This document shows, in pieces, positions 8,310 through 17,063 of a stretch of DNA of 64,000 nt. Where the stretch lies: contig NZ_KE007306.1 in the NCBI RefSeq assembly GCF_000397065.2, positions 1,277,012 to 1,341,011 of the forward strand, in the 5' to 3' direction. Under the pieces are notes generated by a model, which saw only the letters and a program-made list of their open reading frames with translations, searched no databases and was not told where the DNA came from. How positions within the stretch are numbered: position 1 is the stretch's first letter; every line of letters begins with the position of its first letter. This DNA is from Marinobacter lipolyticus SM19 (GTDB taxonomy: Bacteria > Pseudomonadota > Gammaproteobacteria > Pseudomonadales > Oleiphilaceae). Position numbers and translations under genes: made by a program.

Positions 8310-10460
8310 TCACAAGTTCCGTGACTGCTGCAGGAGTTTGCCCGTCAATTGCCGTAACCGGGCCTCACCATCCTTCTGTCCACGACACAAACCCGCCTGC
8401 TGGAGCTCGGGCCAGGACCACCCCTGAATCACCCGACGGCACCACAAATCTGAATCATCACTGGCCGCCAGGATTCGGGACAAGCTCTGCCCCAGGCTCA
8501 CTTTTCTCATTACCGGCACCATCAGGTCATACCCCCGGTACCCGGCGGCAAAGCTGTTCAGATCCCGCCGGTCATCCACCGTCAGTGGCAGATCCCTTGC
8601 AAGATCGGCCGTCATCAACCTCAGCACCTCCGGTTCCAGGTCGCGCCAGTACAGAGGGACCAGGGTCGGCCAGTGTTCCAGCAATCGACGTCTGAGCTTG
8701 TCGATGAGTTCCCGGGCGCCGTGTGAACTGCCAAGCAGCATCTGAACGGCGTATTCCCCAGTGCCAGCTTCCCGTTTCATACCGACACGGACCAGCTCCA
8801 ACCCCGCTCGCTGCCAGAATCGCAGCAGATCCTCACTACCGCCGAAACTGGTGCCCAGACCGTCGTAACCGTTTGCCCGGGCATAGTCGACGGCACTGTC
8901 TACCAGGCGCTTGCCGAGCCCCTGGCGACGGCACTGCTCACTGATGGCGATACGCACCACTCGCAGCCAGGATCGGGACGCCGCCTCGGCAAACCCGCTG
9001 TGATTGGCCAGGGACTGTGGCAACAGATGCCCGCGTACTCGCCGTTTACCCCGCATCACCTGCTCCGCCAATTCCGGTGCCAGGTTGCCCTCTCGGGCCG
9101 CCCAGAGTACGCCACACAGCTGGCCATTGATCGTCAGCCGCCAACTGATGACACTCGGATCATCCAGCCACTGCCTGAGATCCGCAGGTGTCGTCCGGTA
9201 ATGCGCATTCACCAGCAGGCCAAAGGCCTGCGCCAGCTCCTGCTCACTGGCCCGGGCCGGGGTCCAGGGCTCGATAACCACCGTTCCATCAGTGGGCACC
9301 TGTTGAGGGACATCCGCGTTCAGCAGAAACAGCCGGGCAATGAGTGGCTCCAGAGGATCCGTTGATGCCCAGCGAATGGGCGCTTTCAGGGTTATCTCAC
9401 GCCACTGCGGCGTCCTGGCATTGAGCACCTGCCGGAAACGGATGGCGAACCCGCGACCCGATCCCTCATAGCCATGCACCGTAGAGGCGAACACCACCCG
9501 GGGCCAACCGGTCAGGATCTGTGTCAGACGATGTGCCGGCAGGGCTGCGGCTTCATCCACCATCACCAGTTCTGCCTCAGGCGCCTGAGCCAGCAACTGA
9601 TCAGGCGGCAGAAAGCTCAAACGTTGACCATCCGTCAGCACCAGAACCGTTTCGGAGCTATCGGCACTGAGACTGTCACCAGCCGCCAGGCGAGCATGGC
9701 GGAACACAGTATCCACCGCTTCAGGACTGGGAGCGGTGACCACCACATGCCTCCTCCCCTCTTTCAGCAGCCTGATGGCGGCAATCCCCAGTGCTGCAGA
9801 CTTGCCCCGGCCACGATCTGCCGTTATCACCAGCGGACGCCGGCGATGGCCCTGACCGGTGCGAACAATGGCATCGACGGTCTGTTGCTGATCCGCGGTC
9901 TGAGCAATCTCAAAAGGCGTCACCGGATCACCAAGCCCGGGTAACAGGGGTCCGTGCCCCAGCTCAGGGTTTACGCGGATGACTTCCGGCGAGGCCGCCA
10001 GGGTCGCAGACATTCTTTCGGCAAACGGATGATGCTGGACGTCGTCGAGGCCGGTACGCCGGTAATCCGGATCGTCATAGCCGGCCCATTGCTCCAGTGA
10101 CGGCATCAGCCAGAACATCAACCCGCCCGCTTTCAGTGTGCCGGCCAGAGCGGCCAGACAGTCCGGAGGGTTGCCGCGCCAGCCATCCCAGACCACCACA
10201 TCCAGCTCACGCCCCAGCCACTGTCGGGCCTGCTGCGGCGGCACGGGAACCAGTCGCTCATCCGGCGAGGCATCAGGCGTACCGGTCCAGACGCCCGATC
10301 GCATCGCCATCGTGGGCAGCAACTGTTGCAGCCAGCTTATGGCGCTGGCCTGTTCCCCTTCCACCAGCACAAGGCGACGTTCACCCCTGGCCGCAAGCTG
10401 TGACTGAAATGCCTGCCAGCAGGCGACATCGGGTTTCAGGGTGTCTGGCCTGAGTGCCAT
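8310..10460 (-). CDS. tmcA: tRNA(Met) cytidine acetyltransferase TmcA
   Basis: 716 residues, slightly longer than E. coli TmcA (~671). It acetylates the wobble cytidine of elongator tRNA-Met (ac4C34) using acetyl-CoA and ATP/GTP. Domain order fits: an N-terminal DUF1726-like region, an RNA-helicase-like module with Walker A TADRGRGKSAALG (about residue 214) and Walker B VMVDEAAALP (about 297), then a GNAT domain with the acetyl-CoA motif RRQGLGKRLVDSA (about 513), and a C-terminal tRNA-binding tail. The ATG overlaps the TAA of the upstream DUF2237 gene (TAATG), so the two are translationally coupled. Confidence 0.93.
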   Translation of the reverse strand: MALRPDTLKPDVACWQAFQSQLAARGERRLVLVEGEQASAISWLQQLLPTMAMRSGVWTGTPDASPDERLVPVPPQQARQWLGRELDVVVWDGWRGNPPDCLAALAGTLKAGGLMFWLMPSLEQWAGYDDPDYRRTGLDDVQHHPFAERMSATLAASPEVIRVNPELGHGPLLPGLGDPVTPFEIAQTADQQQTVDAIVRTGQGHRRRPLVITADRGRGKSAALGIAAIRLLKEGRRHVVVTAPSPEAVDTVFRHARLAAGDSLSADSSETVLVLTDGQRLSFLPPDQLLAQAPEAELVMVDEAAALPAHRLTQILTGWPRVVFASTVHGYEGSGRGFAIRFRQVLNARTPQWREITLKAPIRWASTDPLEPLIARLFLLNADVPQQVPTDGTVVIEPWTPARASEQELAQAFGLLVNAHYRTTPADLRQWLDDPSVISWRLTINGQLCGVLWAAREGNLAPELAEQVMRGKRRVRGHLLPQSLANHSGFAEAASRSWLRVVRIAISEQCRRQGLGKRLVDSAVDYARANGYDGLGTSFGGSEDLLRFWQRAGLELVRVGMKREAGTGEYAVQMLLGSSHGARELIDKLRRRLLEHWPTLVPLYWRDLEPEVLRLMTADLARDLPLTVDDRRDLNSFAAGYRGYDLMVPVMRKVSLGQSLSRILAASDDSDLWCRRVIQGWSWPELQQAGLCRGQKDGEARLRQLTGKLLQQSRNL

Positions 10461-10837
10461 TAACTGAGATCAATTCCGTAGGCTTTGAGATCGGCCAGAT
10501 TACAGCTTTCCAGCGCAGCCTGATGAGTTGCCCGCAGCCGGACTCTGGGCGCACAACCGGCCGCGAATGCCTCTTGCCATCGGGCGGCACACAGGCACCA
10601 GCTGTCACCAGGTTTCAGACCGGGAAACCCGAAAGCAGGTACCGGCGTACTGAGATCGTTGCCGCGAGATCTGGAGAATGCCAGAAAGTCTTCGGTAACA
10701 ACGGTACAGACCGTGTGGGATCCGACATCATCCGGGCCGGTGTTGCAGCACCCGTCACGGTAAAAACCGGTCACAGGATCGGTACCGCAGATTTCGAGTT
10801 TCTCGCCCAACACGTTTATTGATTCGGAGTTCTGCAT
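10460..10837 (-). CDS. DUF2237 family protein
   Basis: 125 residues. The MQNSESINVLGEKLEICGTD start, the central DGCCNTGPDDVGSHTVC block and the CLCAARWQEAF block are hallmarks of the DUF2237 family, small soluble proteins with several conserved Cys residues. No biochemical function is established that I know of; the Cys-rich pattern could suggest metal or redox chemistry, but that is conjecture. Its stop codon shares an A with the tmcA start, giving a two-gene operon. Divergent from the helicase gene at 10956. Confidence 0.85.
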   Translation of the reverse strand: MQNSESINVLGEKLEICGTDPVTGFYRDGCCNTGPDDVGSHTVCTVVTEDFLAFSRSRGNDLSTPVPAFGFPGLKPGDSWCLCAARWQEAFAAGCAPRVRLRATHQAALESCNLADLKAYGIDLS

Positions 10838-10955
10838 AACAATTGTCTTTTGCTGTGGAAGTTAGCAGTCGTTGTATTCGCTCTGCTCTGTTATGAACCC
10901 TGCAATTATGCGGGACTGGTATCCGTACTACTAGCCGCCCGCTACAATAGCGCCT

Positions 10956-13229
10956 ATGCCAAACCACCTCCAAAATCCCCACGCCATGGAACTGCCGGAA
11001 TTTCTCACCGACGAGCAGCGCGCCATCATCACCGCAGGCTACGAGCATTCGGTGATTACCGCCGTGGCCGGCAGTGGCAAGACCTCTACCCTGGCCTGGC
11101 GCATTCGCTACCTGTTGGAACAGGGCCACGATCCCGACCGCATGCTGGTGCTGATGTTCAACCGCAGTGCGCGGGCGGATTTCGAGTGCAAACTGCAAGA
11201 GGTGACCCAGAATCGGGGCCTGGCAACCCCGGAAATCCGCACTTATCACGCCATGGGCCTGCGCCTGTACAAACGGTTTGTGCGGGAAGGCTATCTGCCG
11301 GGATTTTCCGACAAGATTCTGAGCGAGCAGGAAATCAGTTATCAGGCCTGGCAACTGACCCGTCGACTGGCCCCGGAAGACCTGGCCGATGACATTCGCC
11401 GCAACAAGAAAGACTTTGTGGAAACCGCCACCAGCTTCATTGATCTGGTGAAAACTACCCTCTCACCGGTGGACGTGGTCTTTGAGGAATTGGGGTATTC
11501 CGACAAGCATCGCTACCTGATCGACCTGTTCCACAGCTTTGAGCAGTGGCGCAAGGCCCAGAGCCGGATCAGTTACGCCGACATGCTGTATGAGCCGGTG
11601 ATGGCGATTCACCAGAACCAGCCTTTGCAGCGCCTGGTCGGCAACAAGATGGACCTGATCCTGGTCGACGAGTATCAGGATACCAACGAAATCCAGCATC
11701 TGCTGCTGCGTTACGTCGCCGGCGAACGGGCCCGTGTGACCGTGGTCGGGGACCCGGATCAGACCATCTATGAATTCCGCGGTGCCAAGCCGGAGTTCAT
11801 TCTCAAACGCTTCAGTGACGAATTCGAAAGCCCGCTTGAACAGACCTTGAGCTACAGTTTCCGTTACGGCCATCAGGTCGCCCTGCTGGCCAACCACCTG
11901 ATCTGCCGCAACACCGGTCGCAAGGACGTGCTCTGCCACTCTCATCCCTCCACGCCGGATACTGGTATTACCCTGCACGAGTCTGGCAGCGACAGCGATA
12001 CCGTGCTGGACATCCTCCAGCAACAGCCCTCTGAGCAGCGCGTGGATACGGCCATTCTGTTCCGGGTCTGGAGCCAGAGCGTTCCTATTGAGCTGAAACT
12101 GCTGGCCAGACAAATCCCCTACCGTATTGACGCCGGCAAGGGCGCCCTGTTCAGCCGTGAAATTCAGGCGGTGGGTGCGCTGCTGTCGGTCATTGCTGGA
12201 AAACTGGAAAACCTGCCACCGGAAGACCGCCTGACCATTGCGCGACAACTCCTGCGCTTCCCCCACATCGGCCTGAAGGAACCGGAACTGGAGCAACTCG
12301 CCAGCTTCCTGTCCGGTTTCGGCAACGGCTGGCATGAACGACTGCTGGCACTGGATTTCGACGCACTGGCCCCTATGGCGGCGCGAAAACTACGCAAACT
12401 GGGCGAGGTTCTTGCCCGTCTACAGGACTATCGGGGCCCAGTGTCCAACGCGATTGCAGTCTACGCCGAGCACACCGATCTGTACGAGGGCATCCGCAGT
12501 CTCGCACTGACCCACGAAGCCGCGGATGAGCGAATCGATACCATCCACGGTTTCCGCGACTACTTGAAAGGACTGGATGTGGATGCCAGCGGTGCGCTGC
12601 AACACCTCAAAGCCCTTAAAAAACAGGCCAGCGAGGCCGCCAGCCACGGAGTTCTGCTTTCTACCATTCATCGCACCAAGGGACTGGAGTGGCCGATCGT
12701 TATCCTCCCCGGACTGCAGGAAAAATACCTGCCCTATAGCCCCCGGGCCGAAGACGATCCCCGTGCAATTATGGAGAGCGAACGGCGGCTTCTCTACGTC
12801 GCCATGACCCGGACACGGGACCAACTGCATCTGATCACCCGCCCCGCCAGCACCCAGCCCCACCTGGATGGTGACCTGGGTCCCAGCCGGTTCGTCAGTG
12901 AACTGTGTTTCCCGTTATCCGCAGAGTTTGGCACCTGGCTTGACCAGCGAACTCCTGGAGAATCCGATGCTTTCCACGCCAACTCGCCGCTGACGCCGGT
13001 TGCCAATCGTTATGCGGACCGCGAAACAGTGACACTCGAAGGTGCACAGCAGGATATCAATGCCAACGGCGCACCGCTGTGGGCCCGGGATCGATTGAGT
13101 CACGCGATATTCGGCGAGGGGGTGGTCATCGCAGAAGATGACAGCGCGTTTGAAGTCCGCTTTGATTCGGGCGAAACCCTTAACTTCAGCAAGAAAAGCG
13201 CACATCTGTACTTTACCGTCGTGGCCTGA
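10956..13229 (+). CDS. UvrD/Rep-like superfamily 1 DNA helicase
   Basis: 757 residues of SF1A helicase. Motifs appear in order: motif I AVAGSGKTSTLAWRI (about residue 35), motif II LILVDEYQDTNEIQ (about 232), motif III VVGDPDQTIYEFRGA (about 262), motif V STIHRTKGLEWPIVILP (about 570) and motif VI LLYVAMTRTRDQLHLI (about 612). It lacks the C-terminal nuclease of AddA/RecB. UvrD/Rep relatives unwind DNA 3' to 5' in repair or at stalled forks; this sequence looks like a separate subfamily rather than UvrD or Rep itself. Two in-frame ATGs, 10956 and 10986, have equally weak ribosome sites, so the start is uncertain by ten residues. Confidence 0.88.
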   Translation: MPNHLQNPHAMELPEFLTDEQRAIITAGYEHSVITAVAGSGKTSTLAWRIRYLLEQGHDPDRMLVLMFNRSARADFECKLQEVTQNRGLATPEIRTYHAMGLRLYKRFVREGYLPGFSDKILSEQEISYQAWQLTRRLAPEDLADDIRRNKKDFVETATSFIDLVKTTLSPVDVVFEELGYSDKHRYLIDLFHSFEQWRKAQSRISYADMLYEPVMAIHQNQPLQRLVGNKMDLILVDEYQDTNEIQHLLLRYVAGERARVTVVGDPDQTIYEFRGAKPEFILKRFSDEFESPLEQTLSYSFRYGHQVALLANHLICRNTGRKDVLCHSHPSTPDTGITLHESGSDSDTVLDILQQQPSEQRVDTAILFRVWSQSVPIELKLLARQIPYRIDAGKGALFSREIQAVGALLSVIAGKLENLPPEDRLTIARQLLRFPHIGLKEPELEQLASFLSGFGNGWHERLLALDFDALAPMAARKLRKLGEVLARLQDYRGPVSNAIAVYAEHTDLYEGIRSLALTHEAADERIDTIHGFRDYLKGLDVDASGALQHLKALKKQASEAASHGVLLSTIHRTKGLEWPIVILPGLQEKYLPYSPRAEDDPRAIMESERRLLYVAMTRTRDQLHLITRPASTQPHLDGDLGPSRFVSELCFPLSAEFGTWLDQRTPGESDAFHANSPLTPVANRYADRETVTLEGAQQDINANGAPLWARDRLSHAIFGEGVVIAEDDSAFEVRFDSGETLNFSKKSAHLYFTVVA

Positions 13230-13279
13230 TTAGCCAGAGTCCAAAGTCGCCAGCCTTGCGTACAATACCAACTGCGTAA

Positions 13280-13296
13280 TTTTTTTTTGTTTTTTT
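13280..13296. repeat. T9-G-T7 homopolymer tract upstream of ompA
   Basis: Nine T residues, one G and seven T residues lie about 90 bases before the ompA-like ATG, in a 154-base spacer. There is no GC-rich hairpin immediately before it, so it is not a clear intrinsic terminator for the helicase gene. It may act as an A/T-rich promoter element or a phase-variable slippage tract; the sequence alone does not decide. Confidence 0.5.
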
Positions 13297-13383
13297 GAAA
13301 CCTGTCACGTAGTTTTAGCGTCAGGGCTACTTGAAGCAACTCTCGAAAGTCGCTGTTAACGATAACCGAACAGGAGGTTCTGC

Positions 13384-14577
13384 ATGAACATCATGCGCCC
13401 ACTTACCGTGGCCACCCTGGCTGCAGTCATTTCCACTCCGGCTCTGGCCGAAGATCAGCAATCCCTCTATCTCACCCCGTTTGCCGCTTACCAGCTGTTT
13501 GATGACAAGCGCGACCTGAGTGAGACCGGCACCTTTGGTGTGGGTTTAGAGTACCGGTTCCTTCCGAACTGGGCGGTTGAAGCGGTTTACTCCCGTGCCG
13601 ATGCTGATCGCAAGTACGTATCCGGCTCTTCCGACTTTGACGAAATCCGTCTTGACGGTACTTATTACTTTGCCGGCCAGGAAGAAGCCTGGAACCCATA
13701 CGTTTCACTGGGCGCGGGTCATGCGGACTTTGGTGATGACGTTCTGGCTGTACAGACTGCAGGATCCGACCACGATGAAACCCGGGTCAACGTAGGCGCA
13801 GGTGTTCGTTATAACGTTAGTGATCTGGTGTCCATTCGCGGTGACCTTCGCGAATTCCACGGCATCGATGAAAGCACATTCGATACCCAGGTATCCCTCG
13901 GCCTGAGCCTGGCCTTCCACCGCACCACGTCGGATCCGAAGCCTGCTGATGCCGATAACGATGGCGTGGCGGATAATCGTGACCAGTGCCCCGGCACCCC
14001 TGCTGGTGCCACCGTGGACAGCGCCGGATGCGAACTGGACGGTGACAACGACGGTGTTGCGGACAGCCGCGACGAGTGTCCGAGCACTCCGGCCGGCGCC
14101 AGCGTCGACATGAAGGGTTGTGAACTGGACGGCGACAATGATGGCGTGGTCGACAGTAAAGACCAGTGCCCGGGCACTACCGCCGGCGCCGAGGTTGATG
14201 CCACTGGTTGTGAAGGCGTGACCGAAACCGTGGAAACCATTGATCTGCGTGTTCAGTTCCCCAACAACAGCTCCGTGATTGATGATACTTACGACGCGGA
14301 AATTCAGAAGGTTGCCGACTTCATGGCCGAATACCCGGAAACAACCGTGGAAATCGCCGGCCATTCCGACAGCACTGGTGATGCGGCGTACAACCGCGAC
14401 CTGTCCCAGCGCCGTGCAGAGGCTGTTGCCAACCGTCTGACACAGTCTCTCGGTGTTGATGCAGATCGCGTAAGCGCCATGGGTTACGGTGAAGCAGAGC
14501 CGGTTGCCAGCAACGATACGCCGGCTGGCCGCGCCCAGAACCGTCGGGTTGAGGCCCGCATCCAGGTTAGCCGCTGA
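13384..14577 (+). CDS. OmpA-family outer membrane protein with TSP3 repeats
   Basis: 397 residues. A signal peptide ends at about TPALA (residues 18-22). An eight-strand OmpA-type beta-barrel spans about 23-180. Three thrombospondin type-3 repeats, each of the form DNDGVxDxxDxCPxTxAG, spread over about 195-275. A C-terminal peptidoglycan-binding OmpA domain (IAGHSDSTGDAAYNRDLSQR, then NRRVEARI) completes it, as in OprF/OmpA of marine gammaproteobacteria. It anchors the outer membrane to the wall and the calcium-binding TSP3 linker spaces the two domains. A strong AGGAGG precedes the ATG. A stem-loop with T-run follows, so it is monocistronic. Confidence 0.93.
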   Translation: MNIMRPLTVATLAAVISTPALAEDQQSLYLTPFAAYQLFDDKRDLSETGTFGVGLEYRFLPNWAVEAVYSRADADRKYVSGSSDFDEIRLDGTYYFAGQEEAWNPYVSLGAGHADFGDDVLAVQTAGSDHDETRVNVGAGVRYNVSDLVSIRGDLREFHGIDESTFDTQVSLGLSLAFHRTTSDPKPADADNDGVADNRDQCPGTPAGATVDSAGCELDGDNDGVADSRDECPSTPAGASVDMKGCELDGDNDGVVDSKDQCPGTTAGAEVDATGCEGVTETVETIDLRVQFPNNSSVIDDTYDAEIQKVADFMAEYPETTVEIAGHSDSTGDAAYNRDLSQRRAEAVANRLTQSLGVDADRVSAMGYGEAEPVASNDTPAGRAQNRRVEARIQVSR

Positions 14578-14600
14578 TAGAATTCTCGGCTATCCTCTGA

Positions 14601-14624
14601 AAGGCGCCTTCGGGCGCCTTTTTT
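14601..14624 (+). terminator. Rho-independent terminator of the OmpA gene
   Basis: AAGGCGCC, a TTCG loop, then GGCGCCTT running into TTTT: a perfect 8-bp stem with the very stable UUCG tetraloop and a U-tract, 23 bases after the stop codon. Confidence 0.9.
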
Positions 14625-14643
14625 ATTGACTCAGGAAAGTCTC

Positions 14644-15126
14644 ATGTCCCCTTCCCGGTTTCTGCTAATAGCATCGATAGCGCTGTCTAGCGCCACTCAG
14701 GCCCAGGTCTATCGCTGTGATACCGAAACCGGCACCAGCTTTTCCGACCAGCCCTGCGGCGACAATGCTGAAACGATCACCATCCGGGACAACCATATTG
14801 GTGGTAACTTCGGCGACAACCTACCCCCAGAACCGAACACCGCAGAGGAAACGGAGGAAAAGCAACAGCCTTCCAGTAAGCAGAATGAAAGCACCTGCCG
14901 TTTTATCAATTCAACCGATCTGCGCACTTACCTGACCCGCAACCAGGTGGTGAAAGGCATGACCAAAGATCATGTCCTGAGGGCCTTTGGACGCCCGCCC
15001 GAAACCTATCCGACGCCGCAGGAAACCTGGGTGTACCACACCCGATACTATGGCGCGTTGTATGAGCTGACCTACGTGTACTTCAAGGATGGTTGCGTCG
15101 AACGGGTGGACTACCGCAAGCCCTGA
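14644..15126 (+). CDS. DUF4124 domain exported protein
   Basis: 160 residues. A signal peptide (MSPSRFLLIASIALSSATQA, cut after AQA) is followed by VYRCDTETGTSFSDQPCGDNAE, the signature of the DUF4124 domain found in small periplasmic proteins of Proteobacteria. A C-terminal segment, VVKGMTKDHVLRAFGRPPETYP, resembles SmpA/BamE-type 'G-M-x-x-x-V-x-x-x-x-G-x-P' segments. The function is unknown. I chose the second ATG of the frame because the signal peptide starts there and GGAAAG lies upstream; an ATG 18 bases earlier sits inside the ompA terminator region. Its 3' end overlaps the convergent methyltransferase gene by 44 bases. Confidence 0.78.
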   Translation: MSPSRFLLIASIALSSATQAQVYRCDTETGTSFSDQPCGDNAETITIRDNHIGGNFGDNLPPEPNTAEETEEKQQPSSKQNESTCRFINSTDLRTYLTRNQVVKGMTKDHVLRAFGRPPETYPTPQETWVYHTRYYGALYELTYVYFKDGCVERVDYRKP

Positions 15127-16357
15127 CCGCGTCCACCAGGATATTGCGAGGCGTCAACTGACGGTCACAGAAGGTCCCCACCCTGACCCCATAGCCACGC
15201 TCCTCCAAGTACAGCACATAATCCAGCACCATCCAGAGTTCCAGCGGCCGGCGAAACAGGTGGCGTACCAGGTCATGGCGCCGCACCTGCGATAATCGCC
15301 GCTCACCAAAACGCTGCCAATGGTGAAAATCGATCCCTGCCGGCAATGCCACCCCTCTCTTTTCCGCAGCCCAGCGACAGAAGGCCTCGAAATCCTCACC
15401 CGCCAGTCGCGCCGGATGAGAGGGCACGGGCAAGTAGTCATCCACGCCGCGCAGAACCCGCTGCAATCCATCAAATCCGAGACGCCAACCGCTGATGCGC
15501 ACGGTTTCCGCCCTCACCCGCGCCGGCGCTGTCACCGTTTCCTGAACCGCCAGCCGCAATTCACTGCGATTCAGCGCCAGCACATCGCTGCATTCCTTGA
15601 CGCGATCCGACATGGGTTGGTAGTCCGCCGTGGTCGTCAGGTGATAACAGCACGGAGAGAAACTCAACCGGGCTGCGCCGTGTTCGGAAGCCTTGTGAAT
15701 CAACCGTCGGTGCAAATCCCCGCAGGCGTGAAGCGCCACACCGTGAATGCTCTCAGACACCGTGAGGTCCGGGGCCATCACATCCTGACGGCGCAGGGTG
15801 ACATCGTCATTGAAATGGCGAGCCAGGCGATTGCCATCCATCACCAGGGCGTCATCCCACTCCAACCCTGTGACCGGCGCAGGGCATTGTGCCGCAAGTG
15901 TTCGGGCAAGATGCCCCTTGCCGCAGCACCAGTCGAGCACCGGGTGAGCCAGGGGCTGGACTGCGGCGGTGAAGGCGCCGGCCTGCAGGCGTTTGCGCCC
16001 GGGCATATCGGTGGCACGGGTTTCCGGCAGAGTGCTCGCCGCGACAGTTTCCTGCTGATCCGTCATTGCCGGCAGTGTCACCAGCGATTGTCTTTCGCCG
16101 AGGGATGGCAGAAACCCGCTCAGGCGCTCCGCCAGCTGGTCGGGGTGGTCGTCGAAGTATTCACAGGCACTGTCACTGAGCCCTTCGATATCACCGGCAA
16201 GGTCACGATACTGGACTGTCCAGTCAGGCTGGGGATTGGTAAAGGGCGCCGGCCGCCACAGTGCCTGATGCGCTGACAGCCACTGATTGAGTTGCTGCCA
16301 GCGGTTATAAACACTTTCTGCCGGGTCGTGTAAACTCGCCGCCGGAGGTAACGTCAT
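15083..16357 (-). CDS. SAM-dependent methyltransferase (Methyltransf_32-like)
   Basis: 424 residues. Motif I, LDWCCGKGHLARTLA, lies at 141-155; the CCGKGH form and a later FSPCCYHLT segment (about 264) are typical of the Methyltransf_32 group of putative RNA or protein methyltransferases. The N-terminal ~125 residues show no recognised domain. The start ATG is the complement of 16355-16357 and overlaps the start codon of the divergent trmJ gene, which is odd; no internal ATG before residue 98 gives an alternative. The 3' end overlaps the DUF4124 gene on the other strand by 44 bases. Substrate not known. Confidence 0.78.
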   Translation of the reverse strand: MTLPPAASLHDPAESVYNRWQQLNQWLSAHQALWRPAPFTNPQPDWTVQYRDLAGDIEGLSDSACEYFDDHPDQLAERLSGFLPSLGERQSLVTLPAMTDQQETVAASTLPETRATDMPGRKRLQAGAFTAAVQPLAHPVLDWCCGKGHLARTLAAQCPAPVTGLEWDDALVMDGNRLARHFNDDVTLRRQDVMAPDLTVSESIHGVALHACGDLHRRLIHKASEHGAARLSFSPCCYHLTTTADYQPMSDRVKECSDVLALNRSELRLAVQETVTAPARVRAETVRISGWRLGFDGLQRVLRGVDDYLPVPSHPARLAGEDFEAFCRWAAEKRGVALPAGIDFHHWQRFGERRLSQVRRHDLVRHLFRRPLELWMVLDYVLYLEERGYGVRVGTFCDRQLTPRNILVDAVRACGSPPVRRNHP

Positions 16358-17063
16358 GCAACTGGCCTTTGTACTTGTTGAACCCAAGGTTCCCGAAAAT
16401 GTCGGAGCGGCTGCCCGTGCCTTGTGCACCATGGGCTTTGGCGAGCTCTGGCTGGTCAACTCCGACCTGCACACCCGCCCCGAAGCCCACTGGCTGGCCC
16501 ATGGCAGCGATCATATTCTGGATAATGCGCGCATTTTCCCCGATCTGGCGGCGGTAAGAAACACCGTAGACCTGCTGATGGGCACATCCGCCAAACCACG
16601 GCACCAGCGACAGGACTGGCATGAGCCCTCGCGGTTGCGGGCGGTGCTGGCCAGCAAGGGCTCATCGGTGGCCACGGCCGCTCTGGTGTTCGGCCGGGAG
16701 GATCGGGGTCTATCCAATGAGGAACTGGCATTGTGTGATCTGCTCACTGGCATTCCGATGAGGGTGGCCTATCCCTCCCTGAATCTTGCCCAGTCAGTGA
16801 TGCTGTACGCCTGGGAAATGTCCGGGCTTGCCGTCTCTATCCGACCTGAGAAAGAGACCGAGGAAAACAACGCCCGGCTTGGCGCCCTTCGGCAGCGGCT
16901 GGAGAGCTTATTGCCGACGCTGGATACACCTGCGGATGGCAAGTTGTCCCAGTGGGTTTTCGAACGGTTGCCATTACTTGCCGAGAGGGATATCGGGTTT
17001 GTACATACCTTGTGCGGCAACGTAGAGCGCGCTATCACCGCGAGGAAGGACCGAAGTGACTGA
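16356..17063 (+). CDS. trmJ: tRNA (cytidine/uridine-2'-O-)-methyltransferase TrmJ-like SPOUT enzyme
   Basis: 235 residues. SPOUT-class 2'-O-methyltransferase: motif 1 VLVEPKVPENVGAAARALCT (residues 6-25), motif 2 LVFGREDRGLSNEEL (about 110) and motif 3 IPMRVAYPSLNLAQSVMLYA (about 131), the last two forming the trefoil knot that binds SAM. The helical C-terminal extension fits TrmJ, which modifies position 32 of the anticodon loop. GGAGG at 16344-16348 is a good ribosome site and lies inside the beginning of the divergent gene. The TGA abuts the stop of the convergent dadA-like gene with no spacer. Confidence 0.85.
   Translation: MQLAFVLVEPKVPENVGAAARALCTMGFGELWLVNSDLHTRPEAHWLAHGSDHILDNARIFPDLAAVRNTVDLLMGTSAKPRHQRQDWHEPSRLRAVLASKGSSVATAALVFGREDRGLSNEELALCDLLTGIPMRVAYPSLNLAQSVMLYAWEMSGLAVSIRPEKETEENNARLGALRQRLESLLPTLDTPADGKLSQWVFERLPLLAERDIGFVHTLCGNVERAITARKDRSD

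Noticed and set aside
13280..13296. Intrinsic terminator of the helicase gene
   Set aside because: T-run present but no GC-rich stem directly before it.
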